DNA of 64,000 nucleotides from Meghimatium bilineatum (Eukaryota; Mollusca; Gastropoda; Stylommatophora; Philomycidae): the NCBI GenBank assembly GCA_034231615.1, contig CM067298.1, positions 56,572,883 through 56,636,882 of the forward strand, written 5' to 3'. Both the position numbers and the translations under genes were made by a program. Of the stretch, positions 54,720 through 64,000 are shown one piece after another; the stretch's first letter is position 1; each line of letters begins with the position of its first letter. Under the pieces are notes generated by a model. It had not been told where the DNA came from and did no database searches. It worked only from the letters and a program-made list of their open reading frames with translations.

Positions 54720-55055
54720 ATAATTTTTGGGATACAGTGTGATGGACTTAAGTTGCGGAGCGAGTAGGTGTCATATAAGCGGACCCGATTGTAATCCCGG
54801 TTTCTTTTATTATGATTTTTATCTAAATAAATTCTTGCCCGAAAGTAGAGCAAATAATAGCAATACTGTTTTTGGCTGTTCCATCCCATATAGGGTCAGT
54901 GACCCAAAGCCATGCTGAAGTCGGATGTGTCAGGCCGAAAGGTGCAGATATCGCAGAAACACTGTAAACCATGACACAACGCATTCCGTTCTCCGGACTA
55001 CATCCTGCTAATCTGCAGAAGTATGAGAATGAACGCGGAAGAAGAAGAATAATAA
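54720..55055 (+). repeat. SINE S1, near-complete copy with head, body and GAA tail
   Basis: The head contains GATACAGTGTGATGGACTTA and GACCCGATTGTAATCCCGGT. The body contains CATATAGGGTCAGTGACCCA, AAGTCGGATGTGTCAGGCC and CGTTCTCCGGACTACATCCT. The tail is GAAGAAGAAGAA. This copy links the tRNA-like head with the GAA-tailed body. Outside it, ATAGAAGCATCGAGAATTTG (54643) and its inverse AAATTCTCGATGCTTCTAT (55055) form an inverted pair. Confidence 0.8.
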
Positions 55056-55502
55056 ATTCTCGATGCTTCTATATTATATTATTCATGTATTATTAATATA
55101 AATGTTTCTATTCGTATTAATTCTTTTCATCTGTGGGCACATCGGTTTTCAGCATACTCGAATTTTGAATTGTCATCTTGTTGTTTTCTTCAAGTGTGGC
55201 GAGCCCTTGAGATTATTGTCTATCTTCAAGATGTTGAGGCACATGACTTCACCTACTTACGCTCAGAAATAACGTTTCTTCTAAGCTGAGTGGTTGTTAA
55301 AGTGTGATGTTCTCGTAATATTATATTTCGCTAAAAAAATAAAATCCGAGATTGCGGATATAAAAGATCCTTTCTGGAAAAAACAAAGGTCCTTCACAGT
55401 TATATAACCGAGGAGGCACCCCTCGAATTAATATACAGTTTATTGTCTCAAATGCATGATTCTGCTAGGGGTTTGTTGATGTATGGCCTATGTTTAGTCT
55501 CC

Positions 55503-55822
55503 GAAAGGAGGCATTCCAGTGCGCTTCAGCATTATCACTTTCTGCCACGCCCGTGTGTTGCCGAGGCCGAAAGGGGAGCAAAGAATAGCAACACTGTTTA
55601 CCTTCCACGAATGTCGTAAAAGGCGACTAAGGAGTTATGAGATGGAGTTGGCTGTCACATCTCATATAGGGTTAGTGACCAAAAGCCATACTGAAGTCGG
55701 ATGTGTCAGACCGAAAGGCGCAGAAATGCTGTAAACCATGACACAACGCATTGCGTTCTCCGGACTACATCCTGATAATCTGCAGGAGTTTGAGAACGAA
55801 CGCAGGAGAAGAAGAAGACTTC
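55503..55822 (+). repeat. SINE S1-type copy with central domain
   Basis: Has AGAATAGCAACACTGTTTAC, the central GTCGTAAAAGGCGACTAAGG, CATCTCATATAGGGTTAGTG, CGTTCTCCGGACTACATCCT, CAGGAGTTTGAGAACGAACG and GAAGAAGAAG. It is the least degraded S1 body in the window. Confidence 0.8.
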
Positions 55823-55849
55823 CTGCCAAAAGCGTAATTTAAAGTACTA

Positions 55850-56260
55850 CTGAGCCAACTAGTGTTCATACTTCTGTCAGATATATTGACCCATCTGTAG
55901 TGATGGCATATTTAGCATTCCCCACCACATTAGGGTTTCCCACAGAAGTCAAATGTACAATGTCTGCTTACCTGCATTTCTTCGTCATCAATGGGGACTA
56001 TATGACAGAAAACAAAACTAATAAATCGTTAAAATGCATGTAGGACGGTGAGGATTTTTAAACAGGTGACAGGTTGTCAGTCAACTTTATTTAGTCGCCT
56101 CCTACAACATACCTGAATAGAAGACAATATCCATATTCACCCTCAACTAGAACTCCAGGCCCAGGGTGCAACACGGGCAAGACAGCACGGGTATCTGGTT
56201 CGATTTAAGCACGGACAGTTGTACATTCGGACATTTGAGAAAGTAATAACAATATTAATA
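55850..56260 (-). repeat. SINE-related element, second copy of 39300-39745
   Basis: The minus strand contains GCACCCTGGGCCTGGAGTTC, TTGTAGGAGGCGACTAAATA and CATCACTACAGATGGGTCAA, in the same order as the 39 kb copy. Confidence 0.65.
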
Positions 56261-56599
56261 ATAAGGAATAGGGTAATGAAGTTTTGCTAATCACTAGACA
56301 CAAACACAAATCGACGCTTCAACTAATAGACCTTTATCAAGACAAAAAAAATTAAAATGTACAACATAAAACGGACAGTAAGAATATGGATGTTCACATT
56401 GGCATGTGTAATATAGATTGATAGCTACAACATGATTTTGTTGTGCTGGATAAATAGTCATGCTGTGTTGATAGCTACAACGTGATTTTGTTTTGCCGTG
56501 TCAATCGTTGTATAAATATTATGAGCAGTTATTCGTTTTTTAATAATGCAAACACAGATTAAAGATATTTTGACAATTATGTACCCCCCCCTATTTTGT

Positions 56600-56890
56600 C
56601 ATCAGCTATCAAGAGATCAGTTCAGGAACAACCCACTACTTAAATATCTGAAACATTTGTGCGACCCCCCTACCCACACAACCCCCGCCCCCCAAATAAA
56701 TTCGCAGACAATGTAGGAAAAATAAAATGTTTTGTTTTATTGATTTAGGAATGTTTTTTTCACATTGAAACAATTTAGTCACAATACAAATGACAATTTT
56801 TTTTGTACACAGTAACGATTTATTTCACCCCCTTCTCCCGTGTCAACAACTGTCAAATTTTTGCAGACGCGATTTACCACGATTTCATGC
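56600..56890 (-). repeat. Block related to the MITE at 50439-50832
   Basis: Minus strand: TTTGACAGTTGTTGACACGG then GAGAAGGGGGTGAAATAAAT, matching the TTGAAAATTGTTGACAAGGG region, plus C-rich runs near 56585, 56665 and 56690. Confidence 0.45.
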
Positions 56891-57550
56891 TGAACGTAAT
56901 TTATAGAGCTTCCATGTGCTCACAGACCAACACTTCTAGTGCATACCTAGCACACATGTAGTACTACATTCTCATAAGATTACCAATCAATTTATGTTCT
57001 GTATCTTCATATTGTCCTGCTTTGTGACAGTGATGTGCTGGGTTCAAACTCCTAGAACTAATTTTATCTCTATGTGGACATGAACTTTGACAGCGATGCT
57101 CTTACTCGTCGTATTATGTTGTGAATGTGTTCGTCATAAAGGCCTCTTGTTCGAAGCGTCGATGTGTGCGTGTTATTATATATTTCCAGTGATTAGCAAG
57201 ACTTCATTACTGTGTTCCAAGTTTCGTATGTTGACACGAGGGAGGGGAGTAAACAAATTATTGGCATAGTTTATCGACAGCTTTACATGATATGCAATTA
57301 ATGTTCGTTTTATTAATCTTCCCATATGAATACTATAAGACATATATACTTCTTACATTTTGTTCTGTCTTGTTTATTATCTATTATCATGGTATTTGGT
57401 ATATAACATTGGAGGATATTCCCAAACAAAACTAATCACTTTGTTTTTGAGGGACTTTGTGATTTTTAGAGGTGGGTACAGCTACGGGGGTGTTTCACTC
57501 TCTGATTTACTAGTTTTTTTTATAATCTATAATTATCATGTTATTATTTT
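56891..57550. other. Nothing firmly recognised
   Basis: CTGGGTTCAAACTCCTAG (~57039) looks like a pol III B box of another SINE head, but no A box was convincing. Confidence 0.35.
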
Positions 57551-57551
57551 C

Positions 57552-57855
57552 CGAAGGAGAGATATGAACTCCTCAAACCTACTAAGGAGGAATATGAAAC
57601 GCTTAAACCTACATGGAAAGATATGAACCCTTCAAACCTATCAAGGAGAGATATGAACCACTTAAACCTTCCAAGGAAAGATATGCACTCCTCAAACCTA
57701 CCAAGGAGAGATATGAACTCATCAAACCTACCAAGGAGAGATATGAACCCCTCAAACCTACTAAGGAGAGATATCAACCCCTCAAATCTACCGAAGCGAG
57801 ATATGAACCCCTCAAACCTACCAAGGAGAGATATGAACCTCTCAAACCTACCCCT
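57552..57855 (+). repeat. Minisatellite, 30 bp x 10, open in several frames
   Basis: Units of AAGGAGAGATATGAACCCCT plus CAAACCTACC. One unit (~57602) lacks a base. After it an ATG at 57613 opens 98 codons repeating KERYEPLKPT. A second + frame and a minus frame also stay open. There is no sign of a host gene (no splice context, all frames equally open), so I call it a repeat. Confidence 0.95.
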
Positions 57856-58136
57856 TATACACGGCTTTGTCTATTAATGCAGACACATATTCTGAAGTTC
57901 CTGATCTGACAAATATTTAAATTTCTATGTCGTGTGTATTAGTGCTGTGTTAATTAATTAGTATTCCCAATTGTACATATAGAGAGATATTGTTACAATA
58001 AATTGTATGTGTATAGACTCATTGTTTGACTTACAATTTGCAATTACACCTGTAAAGAAGTGGCTGTACTGAAGACATGCAGATATTGGAGCAGGATGTT
58101 GATAGCCAGAAGTGATGCAACCAAATATTTGCTGGC

Positions 58137-58268
58137 TTTCTTGTGGTTGAATGTCTGCACACAGAATGGTCAAACGTGCCTTTCTTGTGATTGAATGTCT
58201 GCACACAGAATGGTCAAACGTGCCTTTCTTGTGATTGAATGTCTGCACACAGAATGACGAAACATGCT
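58137..58268 (+). repeat. Minisatellite, 44 bp x 3
   Basis: TTTCTTGTGGTTGAATGTCT plus GCACACAGAATGGTCAAACG plus TGCC, three units, the last diverged at its end. Sequence unrelated to the 44-bp array at 38761. Confidence 0.93.
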
Positions 58269-58310
58269 TTTAGACACATTGTTCCACGGTGAGTAGGTGG
58301 TTTATTCTCA

Positions 58311-58960
58311 AAAGTAGTGCATACATTTCAGAGTTGGAGTCTTTTAGGCATGAAATAAAGCTATCGAGGACCACAAAGTAGTGCATAGATTTCAGAGTTG
58401 GAGTCTTTTAGGCATGAAATAAAGCTATCGAGGACCACAAAGTAGTGCATACATTTCAGAGTTGGAACCTTTAGGTATTAGGTATGCTGATTATCATCTT
58501 CGCAGACCGGACACGTCCATAGGTGCTCCGATCTCCGATTCAGTAAATCTTTCAGAGTATAACGGCTGATAGTTCCGGTTCTATATTGGTTCACTACTCT
58601 TTTTGAAATCTTTGTCAGGGGTTCTCTTCGGGCCACGCCCATCCTTACTCCCAATTCTTGCATTCTAGATATTGATAAATGCTTATTCATCTCAAAATCC
58701 TCTGATCGTGAAGACTCACGAAGAACAATGAGTATGTCTGCTCGGTCTATAGGCTGACCGTCTGTTGTGGTGGCGAGACTAGCTAATTTGTCGGCTCGTT
58801 AGTTTCCCTCCACGCCTGCATGTCCGTGGATAAAAATAAGCGTGAGTTTTCTTATTGATGGCCGAATTTCAGCTCTCTCCAATGACTCTGCCCATTCCCT
58901 ACGTACATCAAGTTGGAGCCTTTTAGGTATGAAATAAAGCAATCGAGGACCACCCTATCA
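58311..58960 (+). repeat. Minisatellite, 64 bp x ~3, third unit split by a LINE fragment
   Basis: Units start AAAGTAGTGCATACATTTCA at 58311, 58375 and 58439 and end GCTATCGAGGACCAC. The third unit stops at 58477 and resumes at 58912 (GTTGGAGCCTTTTAGGTATG), completing at ~58960. The interruption is the element at 58478-58911. Confidence 0.9.
58478..58911 (-). mobile_element. LINE D 3' fragment (RNase H) inserted in a minisatellite
   Basis: Flanked by GTTGGAACCTTTAGGTA (58461-58477) and GTTGGAGCCTTTTAGGTA (58912-58929), an imperfect ~17-bp TSD. The minus strand encodes IFIHGHAGVEGN then ADKLASLATTT after a stop, RMQELGVRMGVARREPL, NQYRTGTISRYTLKDLL and a HLWTCPVCEDD end, parallel to 42483-41988. 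Confidence 0.85.
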
Positions 58961-59164
58961 TCATAAATAAAATGGAATTGCACATAGAAAGCAAGAACAT
59001 TTGCGAGGCCGCGTTGCAGCGGTTGAGAAGCACTATTATACAGCAATGCTCCGCATTTTTTCTCACCGACAACACACACAAATTCTTCCCATAAGTATAC
59101 ACTACACCATAAGAAATATATAATATTGGATACACACATTTTACATTATTTTAATGTGATAAGC

Positions 59165-59240
59165 ATACATACATGGTGGCGACATGGTGCATAGTGCGTC
59201 TGTGACGGCCAAGGTACCGGCTTCAAATCTCACCTCAGGC
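59165..59240 (+). repeat. tRNA-like SINE head
   Basis: TGGTGGCGACATGGTGCATAG (A-box region) and ACCGGCTTCAAATCTCACC (B box) about 40 bp apart. The body is not matched elsewhere in the window. Not a functional tRNA by folding. Confidence 0.5.
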
Positions 59241-59369
59241 AATTGTGCATCAGAAAAAGGAAATCAATGGTAAACTCATTATGTGACTCTTTTCAGAACG
59301 TGGTCTGCCTTACGGATTCTCAGAACACTCCGTGATACTGGGCGAGTTGACATGCCGCAGATATAGACA

Positions 59370-59930
59370 TGTTTAAGCAATCTGATATATCACGTCATCA
59401 TCGTCTTCTTGGGCGACCTCTTCCCACGTTGCCGTTAATTCTGCTTTCAGCTATTAAACTTTCTATGCTGTTATGTCTCTTTATACAGAAACCCCCCCCC
59501 CCAAAAAACAAAAAAAAACCCACAGCTTTCTTAGTAGGATATTGTTTAATGTCCATGCCACGCAGCCGTCTATTGCCACTGGAGATACGCATGTTCTGAT
59601 CATATATAGTTAGGCTTTGGCAAATTTCGATGTCCTGCTAGCACTTTGCCAAAGATTTTTCATTTGCGCAAGTTTCAATGTCGCCATTGCAATTGTTCTC
59701 TTGATTTCGACAGGGCAGTCTCCTGAGCTATTTATATTTATGCCCATATACTGGAAATTACGTCCTCTAATTCGAAATTGTCAATTATTATCTTTGCTGT
59801 ATCAATTCACGTTATCTGTTGTCACAATTTTTGTTTTCTTCATATTTAAGTACAGGTTTTGGGCTTCACTGTGTTCTTCTGTTGATAATAACATGTGCTT
59901 TAGACCATCTCCGTTTATTATTAAGAGTTT
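59370..59930 (-). mobile_element. LINE F relic
   Basis: Minus strand: KKTKIVTTDNVN, YMGININSSGDCPVEIKRTI, VAIDGCVAWTL and ESRINGNVGRGRPRRR, in the LINE F order. A poly-C run (~59491) lies inside the tail region. Confidence 0.8.
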
Positions 59931-60429
59931 CTGACCTCCTCCCGTGTTGTTTCTGGTTGGTGATCGTTGTTGCTAAGTATGTTGATGTACTCTGTGCACA
60001 ATGTGTAGTTTTCGTGTATATTTCTTGACATCACTCTTTTTATCTATGGAGAATATCAATATGCTGTTGTTCCATTTATCATGGTAAACTACTGAACGTA
60101 TTATATTGCCTAGAAAATCACGGCAGCCAAAAAATGTTGGGTATATGACTACGTCCTGAATAGGATACTCTACCAGTTTTTTTTAAATACACACATGCAT
60201 GCATACATGCAAACATAAATCCATAATATAATTACTGTACCAATACATTTACTTGTATATAGTACTCTTACAATACTATATAAGTTACACACATATAATT
60301 ATAAATCTTATATAATTATCACCAGGCCCCCTGCCGACTGACGAGACGATTGTGGATCACAATTCTCTATTCCCAGTATCTTTTATCAGGGTCTGTGTTG
60401 AGTGTTGACGTTGCCATGCTAAGATATAA

Positions 60430-60700
60430 GACTATCTAATATTTTTTCATGTTATCGTCCTCGATCTCTCTTGCCTTCTATCTTGCCTGTTTCAACCAAA
60501 TTCTTCAGACCTCTCTGTCTCATAATGTGTCACCAACGAAAATAATATTGTCTCTTTCTGATATTACTAAGTAACCCTAGTCTGGCTTCTGATTCTTTCA
60601 GCCCCTCTTCGTTAGCCTTTTTTTTAGCTGTCCATGATACTCTCAGCATTATTCTATAGTATCGCTTCTCCGTTGCCTCTGATTTTCCACTATCCTATTT
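60430..60700 (-). mobile_element. LINE E relic
   Basis: Minus strand: YYRIMLRVSWTAKKKANEEG, LLSNIRKRQYYF, LKNLVETGKIEGKRDRGR and EKILDSL, matching 7500-7740. Confidence 0.8.
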
Positions 60701-60974
60701 ATTTATTATTCAAGACTCGCATCCACGTTAGAATCTGCTTTATTTAGCTCTGAAGAACTCCTTATATAATCACCATAATAATATTAAATATTAACAGTAA
60801 TAACTATGTAAAACAATATTTATTCAGTGCGACTAACATCTAGAATCAGATCGCGGCACGATGATGTGCTATGGCACTGCTGTACAAGGACTACATCTAT
60901 TACTATTCTTCTTTTTATTATTTTCTTATATTATTTTATATTATTATTTTAATATATATAATTTTGTATAATTT

Positions 60975-60981
60975 TTATACT

Positions 60982-61030
<49 letters not shown>

Positions 61031-61100
61031 ATTATTGTATATTATTAATATTATATTAGTATTATTTCTATTACTATTATTATTATTATTATTATTATTG
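60975..61100 (+). repeat. (TTA)n microsatellite, compound
   Basis: Runs of TTA at ~60984-61025 and ~61074-61099 separated by AT-rich sequence. Confidence 0.95.
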
Positions 61101-61516
61101 AAATTTAAAGAAGTTAAATGTGAAACTGAAGTAATGATAAGTTATTAGTAGTTTACAAACAAAGGTGACTGATCTTCTACTTTTATCCTCTATTATTTTC
61201 TGTGTCTAGTTTGCATACAAGTCCTTCTCCATAATAGTCCTGCGCATATACACCAATCAGTGTTACTTGTCGTATTTTATGGGAATGATCTTTGGTCAAT
61301 TTACTTACAGTTTGGGTCACCAACCAATGAAAAATAAAAAAATTAAAATTAAAACGGAAAATGTCGGGTCAGTCAAGATCAGTGACGTTTGAAATATGCG
61401 AGTAGGACAATTCTGAAGAAGAATTCACCAAAAAGTACCGACGTCTCGTTTCCAAGAGCATTCATTAGAAGTTCTCTGGGGATTATCACTTAAGATATAT
61501 ATTGCGTGCTCTAAGT

Positions 61517-61804
61517 AAGTCGTTCTCAATATGGGCCATAAGGCCTTTCAGGGGGGGGGGGGCACTGAGACTTACATGAGGGTCACGGAGATAAATTGTG
61601 AAAATGGGAACTATAGACCCATCCGTGGAGGGGCATAACAAGGTAACCATGTGATTAATAAATGACAAAAGTTTGAGCAACAAAGCTTGAAAATCTTTGA
61701 TTACATGTATATAAATATAATGGTCTTTATTAGTTTTAGGCACCTGGGAACAACGTAAGAACATGTGTCCCCATTGGAGACTAAAACATTTTTGAGAACC
61801 ACTG
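61517..61804. mobile_element. hAT-like nonautonomous element, 288 bp
   Basis: Left AAGTCGTTCTCAATATGGG and right (reversed) CAGTGGTTCTCAAAAATG, the common hAT 'CAGTGGTTCTCAA' end. Flanks CTCTAAGT (61509-61516) and CTTTAAGC (61805-61812) match at 6 of 8, a decayed 8-bp TSD. It contains a G(12) run at ~61551-61562. No transposase. Confidence 0.75.
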
Positions 61805-62261
61805 CTTTAAGCAATTCTCTGGGCAAGACACTTTGCTTCTGTTGATGTTGGCAGAGTATATTTGGGAAAAAAATCGAGTACAGTCGAGAAGTCAATCTTC
61901 TGACCTTTCAGAAATATCTTTTAATTTTGCAAAGAAATATGACATTTATAAAATTAATAAACCGTGAAGAAGAAGCGAATTTAGCATCAATTTGCAATAA
62001 GGAAAAGTTTCCAGACAGTAATAAAACATTGATATATTTAAATAAATGGCAGAAGCGAGTGTCGTGGTCAAGTCGATAGTGACGCAGTCAACATAGAAAG
62101 GTGAAAGGTTAAGCAAAATAACCTCATACAACCTGTAGATTTGTTGCTTGCTCACAGTACGGGGGACACTCTTATAAAGCGTATTACAATGCACAAGTGA
62201 CCTACTAGCGATATGGCCACAGAAGTCTAACGAGCTGTTATATTGGTAATAGCCATGAACC

Positions 62262-62402
62262 TATTGGTTGCCACCACCGACGTCGAATATGTCGTAAAAG
62301 AAAAACCGACAATGTATCTTTATTCAAATCCTGCTGGATGTCGAGATGTCCTGCTAAAAGAGAAAACCAGTGGAGTTTGAGAACGAACGCAAAAAAGGTG
62401 CG
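62262..62402 (+). repeat. SINE S1 copy, internally shortened
   Basis: TATGTCGTAAAAGAAAAACC, AAATCCTGCTGGATGTCGAG, CAGTGGAGTTTGAGAACGAA and CGCAAAAAAGG end, with the GAA tail degraded. Confidence 0.6.
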
Positions 62403-62491
62403 AGATGGTAAGTGAAAAAAAATATTGAAGGAAATAAACACGAGCAAGTCATTACAATCGCATATATTATAAAAAAAAATAATGTTGTATA

Positions 62492-63258
62492 TCATCATCA
62501 TCAAGTGCCGTCTCCGCAACGAAGGTTGGCTGCAACGGATCTCCAACATTCCCAGTCTCTTGTCTTGGTGGTGCACTCTGCTAGACTGTAACCTGGCCAT
62601 CGTGTGATGTTACTCTCCCACTTGTATCTCTGCTTACCTCTTGCTCGCTTTCCTTTTGCTTTACCCTTAAGTAAGGTCTTTAATAATGTGTCATGTCTTT
62701 TAATGCGTCCAAAATATTTTATTTGCCTGATCTTTATTTCTCTTAGTAGTTATTTCTTCATATTAAGTGTTTTTAGAACCTCTTTATTTGTTTTCTTCTC
62801 TTTCCACGGTGTTCTCCCTATTCTTCTATATACCCACATCTCAAAGGCATCAATACTGTCTTCTAATTGTTTATTTAGTGTCCATGTTTCTGAACCATAA
62901 ATTAATATAGAATAGATGTAGCAGTTTATAATTCTCATTTTTAACTAGTTTGTAATTTGTTTAGATGTTACTATTTTTATCATGTCATTGAAGGTACTTG
63001 TAGCCATTCGTACTCTCCTTTTAACTTCTGTTTCACATCTGCCATCATTTGTGACTTTGTGTCCAAGATTTTGATAATGTTTTGCTTGTTGTAGTTTCTC
63101 TCCATGTATGTTTATGTTTAGCTGTTGTTCTTCTGTGTCTTTGCTGATTATCATGGCCTTTTTTTTGATATTTATATCCAGTCCATATTCATTACTTGAT
63201 TTATTGACTTAATCTATTAGTATTTGTAGTTCTTGTTAATTTTCTGCTAAAAGAACAG
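62492..63258 (-). mobile_element. LINE B 3' fragment with short TSD
   Basis: TGTTGTAT at 62483-62490 and 63259-63266 flanks it. Minus strand: MIISKDTEEQQLNINIHGEK, KVTNDGRCETEVKRRVRMA, YGSETWTLNKQ, FEMWVYRRIGRTPWKEK and the (GAT)n tail at ~62492. One stop separates the two main frames (63154-62945 and 62938-62750). Very similar to 21548-22300. Confidence 0.88.
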
Positions 63259-63504
63259 TGTTGTATAGGATAATAATACACTGCGTTGTATTATTGGTCC
63301 CTGCACCAACTCACAACATTTGGGCAATACCCATGTATGCTCATTCTGCATAAGCAGGTGGATATATATCGTGATTATTAATGTAGTTAGTTTTTGGCTA
63401 AACACAGCCATGCCTTTGCAGATGTTCAATCCAATATTGCAAAGTTTGATCACAAACCATCCAAATGAAGGTAGATATCGTGTACGTGTTACAGAGTTAC
63501 AGGG

Positions 63505-63765
63505 ATCCGATAAAGGATCAAGTAATAGCATCGCCGTGATCTGCTATGCATGTCGTGAGTGGCGATTAAGGAGGTTTGTGGGTGTAGTTGTTGTGGTTGT
63601 CCCATCCTATTAGTGACCCAAAAGACATGCTTAAGTCGATGTGTCAAACTGGAATGTGTAGGTATTGTAGCCACGCTGTGGACAATAAAATAAACTATTT
63701 TGTTATGTGGACTACATCCTGCTAACCAGTAGGAGGTTGAGAGCAAACGTAGAAGAAGCCATAGA
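63505..63765 (+). repeat. SINE S1 copy
   Basis: CATGTCGTGAGTGGCGATTA (central motif, diverged), CCCATCCTATTAGTGACCCA, TGGACTACATCCTGCTAACC and GTAGAAGAAG end. Confidence 0.7.
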
Positions 63766-63770
63766 AATAA

Positions 63771-63920
63771 TTATCATGTTTCCTTCTATGTGTGATCGTT
63801 AGAAAAAGTCATAGATGTGAGTTATCAGTTATCATGTTTTACTTCGACGTGCGATTGCTGCAAGAAGTCATATATATGAGTCATAAATTATCATGTTTCC
63901 TTCTACGTGTGATTGCTAAG
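63771..63920 (+). repeat. Minisatellite, 58-59 bp x ~2.6
   Basis: TTATCATGTTTCCTTCTATG, TTATCATGTTTTACTTCGAC and TTATCATGTTTCCTTCTACG start successive units at 63771, 63829 and 63888. Confidence 0.85.
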
Positions 63921-64000
63921 CAATATTCGATGGACGTAAGCTCTGTGTTTACAGAATCCCGTTCCACTATTATACATATTTATGTTTTAATTGTCGCTGA

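Overview
The window is animal nuclear DNA, AT-rich and dense in retroelements, most likely from an invertebrate with a large genome (an arthropod is my best guess; the sequence does not settle it). The reasons are genes split by long GT-AG introns, many 5'-truncated non-LTR retrotransposons with target-site duplications, SINEs with tRNA-like heads, small DNA transposons and long minisatellites. There are no operons, ribosome binding sites or other prokaryotic features.

Two cellular genes can be supported. The first fills 182-30749 on the + strand. It is a FAST-kinase-domain (FASTKD) family gene, encoding a predicted mitochondrial RNA-metabolism protein ending in a RAP domain. Seven exons (182-540, 8544-9494, 19190-19287, 22599-22758, 26351-26462, 28037-28148, 30621-30749) join with matching phases at every junction into one 629-residue frame counted from the ATG at 213. 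The second is an unrecognised Ser/Asn-rich protein whose last exon ends at 53161. Its well-placed ATG (51465) lies in a different frame from the 538-codon body.

The FASTKD introns (1.6-9.7 kb) carry most of the mobile DNA in the first half. Intron 1 holds a young 1.8 kb LINE with an unbroken reverse transcriptase (2018-3810, 11-bp TSD), a nested LINE-in-LINE (6880-8130) and a CCAAT/YY1 promoter-like patch (5150-5345). Intron 2 holds a probably full-length 4.04 kb endonuclease-RT-RNase H LINE (12952-16995, 11-bp TSD) and two minisatellites. Exon 4 lies between two inverted copies of one RTE-like LINE, an arrangement expected to form a hairpin around that exon.

From 30.8 to 51 kb no intact gene is visible. 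There are relics of several LINE lineages, mariner and Tc1-like transposase fragments, a piggyBac-like MITE flanked by TTAA, a 175-bp hAT-like MITE with an 8-bp TSD, two related composite foldback elements, and a nine-copy 44-bp minisatellite whose unit carries a splice-donor consensus on both strands. From 53.2 to 64 kb, after the second gene, are minisatellites (36, 30, 44, 64 and 58 bp), a SINE cluster, LINE relics and another hAT-like MITE.

At least six LINE lineages can be told apart by protein and by 3' tail: (ATC)n, (GAT)n, (GAA)n, (CTAA)n and ATAAT-rich. I found no tRNA or rRNA gene, CRISPR array, origin or viral gene. Family names rest on motif recognition by eye, without database searches.
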